Program-made: the position numbers and the translations under genes
NCBI GenBank assembly: GCA_900543145.1
Contig: UQPZ01000001.1
Location: 62,001 to 126,000 of the forward strand
DNA: 64,000 nt
Direction of reading: 5' to 3'
From: an uncultured Ruminococcus sp.
GTDB lineage: Bacteria > Bacillota > Clostridia > Oscillospirales > Ruminococcaceae
Notes under the pieces: model-generated
What the model saw: the letters and a program-made list of their open reading frames with translations, nothing else
Databases searched by the model: none
Told to the model about the DNA's origin: nothing
In this document: positions 35,839-44,507 of the stretch, piece after piece
Position numbering within the stretch: the stretch's first letter is position 1
How the letters are laid out: each line of letters opens with the position of its first letter

Positions 35839-36453
35839 ATGATAGCAGTTATCGATTATGGTGCAGGCAATATTTTCTCTGTAAAAAATGCTTTGGACTT
35901 TATTGGATACGAAAACAGGCTTACTGATAAAAAAGAAGATATTGAAAATGCCGACGCTATAATACTCCCCGGTGTCGGAGCGTTTCCGTGGGCAATGGAA
36001 AAACTAAAGGAAAGCGGACTTGTTGATACAATAAAAGACCAGTCAAAGAAAAAGCCTTTTTTAGGTATATGTCTTGGAATGCAGCTGCTTTTTGAAAAAA
36101 GCTATGAATTTGAAGAGTGCAGCGGACTTGGATTGCTCAAAGGGAAAGTTGACAGAATTGATGAGCCTGATCTTGTGATACCTCATATGGGGTGGAACAA
36201 GCTTGTGTATAATCATGATTGTCCGCTTTTTGACGGTTTAACTGATGATGAGTATGTTTATTTTGTTCATTCTTACAAAGCGTTCTGCGATGACAAGAAT
36301 CTGTACGCTTACTGTGAATACGGTAACATAGTACCTGCTTTGGTATCTGACGGAAGGTATATTTACGGCGCTCAGTTTCACCCTGAAAAGTCCGGAAAAA
36401 CAGGACTGAAGCTGCTTGAAAACTTTGCAGGACTGTCCGGGGAGGTAAAATAA
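35839..36453 (+). CDS. hisH: Imidazole glycerol phosphate synthase, glutaminase subunit
   Basis: A 204-residue class I glutamine amidotransferase that feeds ammonia to HisF. The catalytic Cys is in LGICLGMQLLF (near residue 79), and the His-Glu pair in QFHPEKSG near 178-182. It starts directly after the hisB stop and ends one base before hisF. The usual hisA gene is not between them. Confidence 0.96.
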   Translation: MIAVIDYGAGNIFSVKNALDFIGYENRLTDKKEDIENADAIILPGVGAFPWAMEKLKESGLVDTIKDQSKKKPFLGICLGMQLLFEKSYEFEECSGLGLLKGKVDRIDEPDLVIPHMGWNKLVYNHDCPLFDGLTDDEYVYFVHSYKAFCDDKNLYAYCEYGNIVPALVSDGRYIYGAQFHPEKSGKTGLKLLENFAGLSGEVK

Positions 36454-36454
36454 T

Positions 36455-37210
36455 ATGCTTGCTAAAAGAATTATTCCCTGTCTTGACGTGCGTGACGGAA
36501 AGGTAGTCAAAGGCGTTAATTTTGAGGGCATAAAAGAGGTCGGAGATCCTGTTGAGTATGCTTATGAATACAATTTGCAGGGTGCAGACGAGATCGTTTT
36601 TTATGACATAACAGCTTCCCATGAAGGCAGGGGAGTTATGCTTGACGTTGTCCGTGAAACAGCGAAAAAGGTATTTGTACCGCTTACGGTCGGCGGAGGA
36701 GTAAAAACTGTTGACGATATTCGCGATACTTTAAGAGCTGGAGCGGACAAGGTTTCAGTCAACTCACAGGCTGTTCAGAATCCTCAGCTTATAAAGGACG
36801 GCGCAGATGTATTCGGAAGCCAGTGTATATGCGTAGGAATTGATGCCAAAAAAACCTCATATAATAAATGGACGGTATTTATCAACGGCGGAAGAATAGA
36901 TATGGGTATAGACCTTATCGACTGGGTCAAGCAAATCGAACAGCTCGGAGCGGGAGAGATATGTCTAAATTCAATAGATACAGACGGTGTACGAGGCGGA
37001 TTTGATCTGCCAATGCTCAAAGCGGTTTGTTCGGCTGTAAAAATCCCGGTTATTGCAAGCGGCGGCGCCGGAAAGCTATCTGATTTTGCCGAAGCTTTCC
37101 TCGAAACCGACTGTTCGGCAGCGCTTGCGGCCAGTCTTTTTCATTTCAAGGAGCTGACGGTGCAGAAGGTCAAGGACGATTGCAAGAGCAAGAAGATTTT
37201 GGTGAGGTAA
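36455..37210 (+). CDS. hisF: Imidazole glycerol phosphate synthase, cyclase subunit
   Basis: A 251-residue TIM-barrel enzyme forming IGP and AICAR. Marks are RIIPCLDVRDGKVVKGVNF with the first catalytic Asp, LTVGGGVKTVDD, VGIDAKK with the second Asp region, and SGGAGKLSDF. It looks like an ordinary HisF and not a PriA/HisA hybrid. A tiny reading frame (MLKKYKRI, 37212-37238) directly follows it. Confidence 0.95.
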   Translation: MLAKRIIPCLDVRDGKVVKGVNFEGIKEVGDPVEYAYEYNLQGADEIVFYDITASHEGRGVMLDVVRETAKKVFVPLTVGGGVKTVDDIRDTLRAGADKVSVNSQAVQNPQLIKDGADVFGSQCICVGIDAKKTSYNKWTVFINGGRIDMGIDLIDWVKQIEQLGAGEICLNSIDTDGVRGGFDLPMLKAVCSAVKIPVIASGGAGKLSDFAEAFLETDCSAALAASLFHFKELTVQKVKDDCKSKKILVR

Positions 37211-37351
37211 AATGCTGAAAAAATATAAGCGAATTTAAATCAGGGTCAAAACTGAAAAGTACAAGAGTATGAAAAATAAAACGCAAATTCTTATGTATTT
37301 ACCTGATAAAAATGTATTATGAGAAATGAATTGGTAGGTAGGAGTGATCTA

Positions 37352-38407
37352 ATGAATTTTATTAAGAAGAATTGGTCAGGAATCACGCTTTGTTTATGTA
37401 TTTCTGTTCCTGCGTGGTTTTTGGGAAAACTTGTTCCGGTTGTAGGAGGACCTGTTTTTGCAATTATTGCAGGAATGATCTTAACACTTTTCATCAAAGA
37501 CAAAAACAATATCCAAAGCGGCATTACATTTACCTCTAAAAAGATACTTCAGTATGCAGTAATACTGCTTGGCTTCGGATTAAATCTTTCTACTATCCTG
37601 AAAACAGGAAAGCAATCTCTTCCGGTTATTGTATCGACTATAGCGACTTCTCTGATTGTAGCGTTTATTATACATAAACTTATGAAAATCCCCTCTAAGA
37701 TCTCAACGCTTATAGGGGTAGGTTCAAGTATCTGCGGAGGCTCTGCTATTGCGGCGACCGCTCCGGTAATTGACGCCGATGATGAGGAGATCGCCCAGTC
37801 GATTTCTGTTATATTTTTATTCAATGTTATAGCAGCTCTGATTTTCCCTACTCTGGGCGGAGCCCTGGGACTTACAAACGAGGGCTTTGGTCTTTTTGCG
37901 GGAACAGCTGTTAATGATACTTCCTCAGTAACAGCGGCGGCAACTGCGTGGGACGGAATTCACGGCAGCAATACTTTGGATACCGCAACGATAGTAAAGC
38001 TTACAAGAACTCTTGCTATTATACCAATTACGCTTGTTCTTGCGTTTATACGAATGAGAAGCGAGAAGAAAAATGCAGCTGCAGGCAGTTCCGGAAACAA
38101 AGTAAGCCTGAAAAAGATTTTCCCTATGTTCATTGTATACTTTGTGCTTGCTTCTGTAATTACAACTGTTGTTACGTCTGTCTTTGAAGGAAATTCTGCT
38201 GTACTTGATACGGCAAACAGCATATTCGGATTTTTGAAGGATCTGAGCAAGTTCTTTATTGTAATGGCTATGTCTGCGATCGGAATGAATACGAATATCG
38301 TAAAGCTTGTTAAAACGGGCGGAAAGCCGATATTTATGGGCTTTTGCTGTTGGGTGGCTATAGCCGCTGTAAGTCTTGGAATGCAGCATATTATAGGAAT
38401 ATGGTAG
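37352..38407 (+). CDS. YeiH/UPF0324-family membrane transporter (putative sulfate exporter family)
   Basis: About 351 residues with ten or so membrane helices. Family marks are LGFGLNLSTILKTG, GVGSSICGGSAIAATAPVI and AMSAIGMNTNIVKLVKTGGKP. Members are annotated as putative sulfate exporters; the substrate is not established. The frame opens at 37319, but TAGGAG at about 37339 favours ATG 37352. The gene separates hisF from hisI in an otherwise collinear his operon and has no evident link to histidine. Confidence 0.85.
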   Translation: MNFIKKNWSGITLCLCISVPAWFLGKLVPVVGGPVFAIIAGMILTLFIKDKNNIQSGITFTSKKILQYAVILLGFGLNLSTILKTGKQSLPVIVSTIATSLIVAFIIHKLMKIPSKISTLIGVGSSICGGSAIAATAPVIDADDEEIAQSISVIFLFNVIAALIFPTLGGALGLTNEGFGLFAGTAVNDTSSVTAAATAWDGIHGSNTLDTATIVKLTRTLAIIPITLVLAFIRMRSEKKNAAAGSSGNKVSLKKIFPMFIVYFVLASVITTVVTSVFEGNSAVLDTANSIFGFLKDLSKFFIVMAMSAIGMNTNIVKLVKTGGKPIFMGFCCWVAIAAVSLGMQHIIGIW

Positions 38408-38522
38408 GAATTTTTATCACGTCGGGAAAATTATTTACGAGGACGATTATCAGGTTTCGGTTATTGACGAGCAGGGAAGTGATGATTCAACTCCAATGTT
38501 TATAACAACGCATTGGACATAA
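38397..38522 (+). pseudogene. C-terminal remnant of an unidentified gene
   Basis: Between the transporter and hisI a frame without a start codon encodes about 41 residues and ends at TAA 38520-38522. The sequence (GKIIYEDDYQVSVIDEQG, then STPMFITTHWT) looks like real protein and not chance translation, with balanced composition and typical Asp/Glu-Gly turns. Upstream in frame is a stop at 38394, within the end of the transporter gene. It is most likely the tail of a gene whose front was lost. Confidence 0.5.
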
Positions 38523-38562
38523 AAGAAGTATTAATTTTGACTAGCGAGATTAAGGAGAGAAT

Positions 38563-38919
38563 ATGAATCCGATTAAAATTGACATTAATGACCTTGACAA
38601 ATATTTTGTCAAGTCTGAATTAATACCGGCAATAGCCTTTGACGTTGACACAAAAACAGTGCTTATGCTGGCTTATATGAATAAGGAAAGCCTGAAAAAA
38701 ACTCTTGAAACGGGTTATACCTGGTACTGGAGCCGTTCAAGGCAGGAGTATTGGAACAAGGGCGCTACCAGCGGTCATTTGCAGAAGGTGATTTCAATTT
38801 ACAGTGATTGCGACGACGATACGCTGCTTTTAAATGTTAAGCAGACGGGTTCGGCTTGCCACACAGGCTCGTACAGCTGCTTTTTTAATGAAATTTATAA
38901 TGAGGAGAAAGAAAAATGA
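38563..38919 (+). CDS. hisI: Phosphoribosyl-AMP cyclohydrolase
   Basis: A 118-residue zinc enzyme opening the adenine ring of PR-AMP. Marks are LMLAYMNKESLKKTLETG, WYWSRSRQEYWNKGATSGH, DCDDDTLLL and the Cys residues in GSACHTGSYSCF. The HisE part is a separate protein here. AAGGAGAG precedes the ATG; it overlaps hisE by four bases (ATGA). Confidence 0.95.
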   Translation: MNPIKIDINDLDKYFVKSELIPAIAFDVDTKTVLMLAYMNKESLKKTLETGYTWYWSRSRQEYWNKGATSGHLQKVISIYSDCDDDTLLLNVKQTGSACHTGSYSCFFNEIYNEEKEK

Positions 38920-39254
38920 CAGTATATGAGGAAATTTTTGAAGTGATCAAGGCTCGTAAGGAGGCTTATGAAAAGGGTGAAGCTCAGGAAAATTCTTATA
39001 CCTGCTACCTGTTTGACAAGGGCGTTGATAAGATATGCAAAAAGGTCGGAGAGGAAGCCGCTGAAACAATTATTGCAGCTAAAAACGGTGATAACGACGA
39101 GCTTATGAATGAGATCAACGACCTGCTTTATCATGTAATGGTATTGGCGGCGAATCAGGGACTGGACTGGTCTGACGTAGAAAAGGTTCTTGACGAGAGA
39201 AATGAAAAAATAGGAAACTTAAAAAAATTCCATGAAGTAGATAAGAATACATAA
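38916..39254 (+). CDS. hisE: Phosphoribosyl-ATP pyrophosphatase
   Basis: A 112-residue all-helical enzyme of the MazG-like group that removes pyrophosphate from PR-ATP. The acidic motif KKVGEEAAETIIAAKNGDNDELMNEINDLLYH carries the metal ligands. The ATG overlaps the stop of hisI (ATGA), indicating coupled translation. It is the last his gene in the window. Confidence 0.94.
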   Translation: MTVYEEIFEVIKARKEAYEKGEAQENSYTCYLFDKGVDKICKKVGEEAAETIIAAKNGDNDELMNEINDLLYHVMVLAANQGLDWSDVEKVLDERNEKIGNLKKFHEVDKNT

Positions 39255-39427
39255 CTGCTAGAAGCATGTTTTAAGTCAGCCTGCACCGAGTTTTGAGCTG
39301 ATTCTTTTATTTTAATAAAAAATCCGTCACACAAAGAAATAAAACTGAATAAGATGTAGGGAAGTAAAAAACATATTACTTTAGGTAAAAAGCTTCATTT
39401 TACATTATTAAGTCAGGAGGATTTTTT

Positions 39428-40264
39428 ATGAGCGAATTTAAACAGAACGGCTGCTTTAAGGAAGCGGTATGCATTGAGGCAATGAGAGTGTTTGATTCTT
39501 GCTCCTCTCAGGACTGTCTTGAGGATCTGGAGGTATGCTTCAATTCCCCGGCGGATCAGGCGCTTATCAACAGTGCAAAGTTTATCAAATGTAAGTGTGT
39601 TGAGGTAATCAACACAACATTTCAGATCGACCCGGTACCATTTAACAAGGGATTCTTTACAGTAGATCTAACTTATACCTTTAAGGTTGATTTCGAGGTA
39701 TATACCGATCCGTCTAAGAATCCGTGTCTGGTAAGCGGTATAACTACTTTTAACAAAAAGGTTATTCTTTTCGGAAGTGACGGCAACACGAAGCATTTCA
39801 ATTCAGACGAGGTTTCAAAACCTGTTATCAGAGGCTGCTGTTACACCAATCTTCCCCGCGCCACGGTCAGTGTTGTAGATCCAATTTGTCTGGATACAAA
39901 GCTGCTTAACAAGTGTCCTCCGTGTCCTCCGTGTCCATGTCCGTGTCCTCCTAAGGGAGATGACGCTGATAGTTCTTCACAGCAGCAGGGCTATGGAAAA
40001 CTGGTGCTTGTAACAATAGGAATGTTTGCGATCGTTCAGCTTCAAAGAGCGGTTCCTATACTTATTCCTGCATATGATTACTGCGTTCCGCAGAAGGAAT
40101 GTTCAACCAATACCGACAGTCCCTGCGAGCTTTTTGAGAAAATTAAGTTCCCTACAAGCGAATTTTTCCCTAAAAGCCTTGAAGGCGACGATATGCCCGG
40201 AGCTTACTGCGGAAAATTCACGTCGGAAGCTCATACCGATGATACAGAACCGAGTGAATATTAA
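39428..40264 (+). CDS. Cys-rich protein with a Cys-Pro repeat linker (clostridial family of unknown function)
   Basis: A 278-residue protein without a signal peptide. The N-terminal domain (about 1-160) has paired Cys residues (CIEAMRVFDSC, CSSQDCLED, KCKCVEVIN) and beta-rich sequence containing DPVPFNKGFFTVDLTYTF and KKVILFGSDGNTK. I recall similar sequences as a widespread unnamed clostridial family. A linker KCPPCPPCPCPCPPKG (near 161-176) follows, then a Ser/Gln stretch, a moderately hydrophobic segment and an acidic tail. A spore-coat or surface role is possible because of the Cys-Pro linker and the nearby spoIIP, but this is inference. AGGAGG precedes the ATG, and a strong terminator follows. 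Confidence 0.72.
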   Translation: MSEFKQNGCFKEAVCIEAMRVFDSCSSQDCLEDLEVCFNSPADQALINSAKFIKCKCVEVINTTFQIDPVPFNKGFFTVDLTYTFKVDFEVYTDPSKNPCLVSGITTFNKKVILFGSDGNTKHFNSDEVSKPVIRGCCYTNLPRATVSVVDPICLDTKLLNKCPPCPPCPCPCPPKGDDADSSSQQQGYGKLVLVTIGMFAIVQLQRAVPILIPAYDYCVPQKECSTNTDSPCELFEKIKFPTSEFFPKSLEGDDMPGAYCGKFTSEAHTDDTEPSEY

Positions 40265-40276
40265 ATAGAACTTCAG

Positions 40277-40307
40277 ACGCATGATTAATTTCATGCGTTT
40301 TCTTTTT
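40277..40307 (+). terminator. Intrinsic terminator after the Cys-Pro-rich gene
   Basis: Stem ACGCATGA (40277-40284) / TCATGCGT (40291-40298), six-base loop, then TTTCTTTTT. Confidence 0.85.
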
Positions 40308-40411
40308 ATACTAAGATCGGTCAGCTAAAATAAAAACCTGGGCCTAGAATATACTAAAGCTCAGGTTTAAAAATATACCGTATTTAGGTTCAGTCTGCAA
40401 TTATCAGCCGA

Positions 40412-40561
40412 TCAAATTCCACATTCATCGTAATCCTTCCACTTTTCATAATGCGCCTTATCGTCAAGGTATTTGTATACGAATAAAGCGGTTGAAGCGA
40501 TAACCAGGAGAAGAGTGCCCATTACTGCCCAGAATGACTTTTTCTGTGAATAGTTTGACAT
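40412..40561 (-). CDS. 49-residue single-pass membrane protein
   Basis: A small gene encoding MSNYSQKKSFWAVMGTLLLV and then IASTALFVYKYLDDKAHYEKW with an acidic end. One membrane helix spans about residues 10-28, with positive residues on the N-terminal side and charged residues after it. GAAAGGATG lies about 7 bases before the ATG. I do not recognise a family; similar tiny proteins accompany envelope genes in clostridia. It is encoded opposite the Cys-Pro-rich gene, upstream of which no shared promoter can be seen. Confidence 0.65.
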   Translation of the reverse strand: MSNYSQKKSFWAVMGTLLLVIASTALFVYKYLDDKAHYEKWKDYDECGI

Positions 40562-40628
40562 AAGAAAACATCCTTTCATTTTTACACATTATTTATTACT
40601 ATAATTATACTACATACAGCCTTTTATG

Positions 40629-41216
40629 TCAAATGAATTTTTCTGAATAAAAATGAAGAAACTCCTCTAAACAAAGTCCGCTTTCACGAACAAACTCTGC
40701 GGTTTCTGAACCGACATATCTGTAATGCCATGGCTCATAGTCTATTCCGGTATAATGCTCTTTCATTCTTGGGTATCTTAAAATAAAACCGTACTTATGA
40801 GCGTTTGAGCAGAGCCAGCGTCCCTGAGGCGTAGTATAGAAGTTGTCTTCGGTATCGTCAGAAAGAGGAGTTGCAAAGTCAACGGCGAGCCCGCAGTTGT
40901 GTTCGCTGTGCCCTGATCTTGCAAGAGTTCTTGCTGTATCGTTAACAGCTTCCTCATAACTCATGCCAGAGCCTATTCTCTGAGATATGCTCTTTTCCCA
41001 TAGCGTCTGCTGATAATCGCAGGATCGATATGCTGAAAGCACCTTGATGCTTATTCCGTCATTCTCGGCGTTTTTCAGCAGAAGTTTGCATTGCCTGCAA
41101 GCCTGGCTTTCAAGTAACTTCCCCTGAACCTCTTCAAGTGAAATTGTTTTTTCAAAGTCGTCAGGTATAGGATTAAATTTATCTACCAGCATTAAGTAAT
41201 CCATATGATCGCCCAT
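40629..41216 (-). CDS. D-Ala-D-Ala carboxypeptidase / M15B peptidase (VanY-like)
   Basis: About 195 residues. The zinc peptidase motifs of the M15B family are complete: SGHSEHNCGLAVDF (SxHxxGxAxD) and EPWHYRYVG with the catalytic Glu and last His. The N-terminus YLMLVDKFNPIPDDF is where homology usually begins. No signal peptide is seen, so export is uncertain. The start is unclear: TTG 41222, ATG 41216 and ATG 41204 are in frame, all with weak binding sites, while a strong AGGAGG at 41247-41252 serves an ATG at 41238 in another frame (see findings). It trims peptidoglycan stem peptides or precursors. Confidence 0.85.
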   Translation of the reverse strand: MGDHMDYLMLVDKFNPIPDDFEKTISLEEVQGKLLESQACRQCKLLLKNAENDGISIKVLSAYRSCDYQQTLWEKSISQRIGSGMSYEEAVNDTARTLARSGHSEHNCGLAVDFATPLSDDTEDNFYTTPQGRWLCSNAHKYGFILRYPRMKEHYTGIDYEPWHYRYVGSETAEFVRESGLCLEEFLHFYSEKFI

Positions 41217-41371
41217 GTGCAAGTTGATCTCGGTTCATGGGCTGTCCTCCTTTTCAAAAAATTAAGTATACAGATAAGCTGCTTTATTATATGCTTTGAA
41301 AAATAATTATGACATAGCGCCGGTTCTATTTTCATATAATTTAATTAAGCTTAAAGGAAAGGACAGGTTAT

Positions 41372-42532
41372 ATGGATTTAAAAAAGGTGTGTATAAGAGC
41401 GTTAAGCGTTATTTTAATTGTGTTTTTAATTCCGGTTGGTATCTGGGGCTACGGAAAAGCGGCGCCTTACCTAGTAAAGATCGCGTCCGGATCAGCGGGA
41501 ATTACAATGGGAGATTACAATACTTTTAAATACAAAGGAGGGCTTTCATCAGCGGAAGAGGCTGTAAAAAGCGCATTCGAGCCAGTATCTGTAAGCCGTC
41601 AAAGCGCATGGGACATAGATATGGCGCCGCAGGAGCTTGAAATTCCTAGCAAAAGCGGAGAGATCCCTGTACCGAAGCCAAGCAAGGAGGTATTAAACGC
41701 TATACCGTATCCGGAGAATATGGAACACCATGACGGGGTTATTGAAAAGTATACCTATGGAGTTTATACAGGAGAGCAGTATTTTGATCTTGACGGAGGA
41801 GGACAGGTGAGAAACTGCACTGAGCTTTCAAATGACGAGCTATATTCGGAAAGTCTTAAGGACGTTGAATTTGTAATTGATAGTGACAGTAAAGAGCCGC
41901 AGGTACTTATATATCATACTCATGCAACAGAAAGCTTTGAACCGTATTCAAGAGATTACTATGACAGCTCCTTTGCCTGTAAAACTACAGATCCGGAAAA
42001 AAACATTGTAGCTGTCGGAGATAAGATATGCGAACAGCTGGATAAGGCAGGGATAGCTTATATTCACGATACTTTGGTGCATGATTATCCAAGCTATAAC
42101 GGCTCTTACGAATCAAGCCGCGCAGCAGTACAGGAAATACTTAAAAAATATCCGTCTATAAAAATTGCTTTGGATATTCACCGTGACGGAATTGAAAGGG
42201 AGGACGGTACCCGCCTTGCTCCGGTTACCGAAATAGACGGAAGGGAAGCAGCGCAGATAATGATTATTTCAGGCTGTGACGACGGAACGATGAATATGCC
42301 CGATTATATGCAGAATTTCAGGTTTGCTTCGCTGCTTCAGTCATCCATTGAATCCATGCATAGCGGACTGACAAGACCCGTATTGTTTGATTATCGTTTT
42401 TACAATCAGGATCTGACTACAGGCTCTCTTCTTATTGAGGTAGGAAGTCACGGTAATTCGCTGGATCAGGCGCTGTACAGCGGCGAGCTGATAGGGGAGT
42501 CGCTTGCAGAGATATGTAAGAAGCTGTCATAG
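41372..42532 (+). CDS. spoIIP: Stage II sporulation protein P
   Basis: A 386-residue amidase/endopeptidase that, with SpoIID and SpoIIM, thins peptidoglycan during engulfment of the forespore. An N-terminal membrane anchor (about 8-26) is followed by a long linker and the catalytic domain with VLIYHTHATESFEPYSRDYY, ALDIHRDGIERED and LIEVGSHGNS, which carry the zinc ligands. AAAGGAAAGG lies upstream, and a CATATAAT at 41333-41340 could be a sigma-E-type -10 box (weak). Its presence is the clearest sign of a sporulating ancestor. Confidence 0.9.
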   Translation: MDLKKVCIRALSVILIVFLIPVGIWGYGKAAPYLVKIASGSAGITMGDYNTFKYKGGLSSAEEAVKSAFEPVSVSRQSAWDIDMAPQELEIPSKSGEIPVPKPSKEVLNAIPYPENMEHHDGVIEKYTYGVYTGEQYFDLDGGGQVRNCTELSNDELYSESLKDVEFVIDSDSKEPQVLIYHTHATESFEPYSRDYYDSSFACKTTDPEKNIVAVGDKICEQLDKAGIAYIHDTLVHDYPSYNGSYESSRAAVQEILKKYPSIKIALDIHRDGIEREDGTRLAPVTEIDGREAAQIMIISGCDDGTMNMPDYMQNFRFASLLQSSIESMHSGLTRPVLFDYRFYNQDLTTGSLLIEVGSHGNSLDQALYSGELIGESLAEICKKLS

Positions 42533-42548
42533 TTTTGTATAAAAAAGT

Positions 42549-42591
42549 AACTATCCGCAGAAAACGTAATTCTGCGGATAGTTGTAATTTT
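42549..42591. terminator. Bidirectional terminator between spoIIP and pepF
   Basis: Perfect 14-base arms AACTATCCGCAGAA (42549-42562) / TTCTGCGGATAGTT (42570-42583) with a seven-base loop, A-rich before and T-rich after. It serves the two convergent genes. Confidence 0.88.
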
Positions 42592-42621
42592 TTAGTCCGA
42601 TATTTTATTATATCAAGCAGT

Positions 42622-44421
42622 CTAATTCATCAGATCGTTCATTTCTTGAATCAATTCTCCGAACAGCTTCAATGCGTCGGAAACAGGTTTGGATGTCGTC
42701 ATATCAACTCCTGCGCCTTTGAGAAGAGTAATAGGATCCTCTGAACAGCCGCCGCTTAAAAATCCCAGATAATCGTCAACTGCACTTTGACCTTCATTCA
42801 GGATACGCTGTGAAAGGGCAATTGCCGCAGAATAACCGGTAGCGTACTGATAAACGTAGTAGTTATAGTAGAAATGCGGGATCCTTGCCCATTCGAGGTC
42901 TATTTCATGATCAATTATAATATCATTTCCGAAATATAGCTCATTTAAAGCCCTGTACATTTTATTGAGTCTTTCGGCAGTAAGAGTTTCACCCTGAGCA
43001 GTAAGCTCGTTGATTTTAAGCTCAAATTCCGCAAACATAGTCTGCCTGTACAGGGTAGTTCGGAACTGCTCCAGAAAATAATTGATAAGATATGCCTTTT
43101 TCTTTTTGTCGGATGTGGTTTTAAGCAGATACTGCATAAGCAGCGCTTCGTTGCAGGTTGAAGCGACCTCCGCAACAAATATTACATAATCGCTGTAGGC
43201 AACAGGCTGATTTTTGTTTGAAAGATAGGAATGAATCGCGTGGCCCATTTCATGTGCAAGCGTGAACATACAGTTTAGCGTATCCTTGTAATTGAGAAGC
43301 ACATATGGATGAACCCTTGCTCCGGCGGAATATGCGCCGCTGGTTTTTCCCTCGTTTTCATAGACATCTATCCAGCGTTCGTTAAAGCCTTTTTTCAGGA
43401 TTTCAAGGTATTCCTTCCCCATTGGCTCCAAGGCTTTAAGAACGGTTTCCTTTGCTTCATTAAAGGTGATCTTCATATCAACGTCGGATACTATAGGCGT
43501 ATACAGGTCGTACATATGCAGTTCATCAACGCCGAGCAGCTTTTGGCGCAGCTTAACGTAATCGTACATATAATCCATATTTTCATGAACAGCTGAGATC
43601 AGGTTATGGTAAACCTCCTCAGGTACTTCTGTACCATCAAGCGCAGCGGCAAGTGAGGATGTATATTTTCTGGCTTTTGCATAAAACTGAACTGCCTTTA
43701 TCTGCGCTCCCAGTGTGGCGGCACAGGTGTTTTTGTAACCGTCATAGGTGTGATACATCGCTTCAAACGCAGATTTCCTCAAAACCCGGTCTGAGGACTG
43801 AACCAGCGGTATATAGCTGCCGTGTGTGACCTGATGAGTGTTTCCGTTCATATCGACAGCGTCAGGGAATTTAAGGTCGGCATCAGAGAACATAGAGTAG
43901 ATATTTTCCGGTGACTGCGACATTTCGCCTGCAAGAGCAAGTATCTTTTCCTCTGAGTCTGATAGAATATGTTCCTTTTTGCTTCGTATTCTGTCTAGAT
44001 TTTTTTTGTATAATTTAAGTTCTGGAGCAGCTTGATAAAAGCTGTTAAGCCTTTCTTCGTCTATTGAGATAAGCTCGGGAGTTTCAAAGCTTCCGGCAGA
44101 GTTTATCTGAACGTATGCGTTCATCAACTGTCCTACCATAGCCTGATATACAGAATTTGCAGTATCCTCGTCAGATCTCCTCTGAGCATAGTTGGCAAGA
44201 CTGTCGCAGAGAACGGATATTTCATCTGAAAGCTTCATGAAATCAAGCAGTATTGTTCCGCTTTCGCCAAGCTTGCCTTTAAACTCTTTGATTTTTTCGG
44301 GAAGCTTTTGAAATTTTTCAAAATCCGCTTTCCAAGCCTCGTCGCTGGGGTATATATCCTCAAGCGCCCAGGTATATTTAGGATCTGCTTCGCTTCTTTT
44401 AGGTATTCTTTCCTCGTTCAA
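42622..44421 (-). CDS. pepF: Oligoendopeptidase F
   Basis: A 599-residue cytoplasmic M3 metallopeptidase cleaving small peptides. The zinc motif is LAHEMGHAIHS, with the downstream Glu in FVAEVASTCNEALL. The N-terminal PKYTWALEDIYPSDEAWKADF is typical. It ends at the shared terminator; a GNAT gene lies upstream on the same strand, 86 bases away. Confidence 0.95.
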   Translation of the reverse strand: MNEERIPKRSEADPKYTWALEDIYPSDEAWKADFEKFQKLPEKIKEFKGKLGESGTILLDFMKLSDEISVLCDSLANYAQRRSDEDTANSVYQAMVGQLMNAYVQINSAGSFETPELISIDEERLNSFYQAAPELKLYKKNLDRIRSKKEHILSDSEEKILALAGEMSQSPENIYSMFSDADLKFPDAVDMNGNTHQVTHGSYIPLVQSSDRVLRKSAFEAMYHTYDGYKNTCAATLGAQIKAVQFYAKARKYTSSLAAALDGTEVPEEVYHNLISAVHENMDYMYDYVKLRQKLLGVDELHMYDLYTPIVSDVDMKITFNEAKETVLKALEPMGKEYLEILKKGFNERWIDVYENEGKTSGAYSAGARVHPYVLLNYKDTLNCMFTLAHEMGHAIHSYLSNKNQPVAYSDYVIFVAEVASTCNEALLMQYLLKTTSDKKKKAYLINYFLEQFRTTLYRQTMFAEFELKINELTAQGETLTAERLNKMYRALNELYFGNDIIIDHEIDLEWARIPHFYYNYYVYQYATGYSAAIALSQRILNEGQSAVDDYLGFLSGGCSEDPITLLKGAGVDMTTSKPVSDALKLFGELIQEMNDLMN

Positions 44422-44507
44422 TTTTACCTCTCCTTTTCAGTATATAAATATTTTGATTTGCGTTAAGTTTATAAGCAGTGATTTTCCATATATTGAAATA
44501 CAGCAAT

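Noticed and set aside
36455..37210. HisF as a bifunctional HisA/HisF
   Set aside because: All visible motifs are those of an ordinary HisF, and the length is normal.
39905..39955. Short tandem DNA repeat (TGTCCTCCG units) as a CRISPR-like or satellite array
   Set aside because: It is the in-frame coding of the Cys-Pro linker, with no spacers and only about five units.
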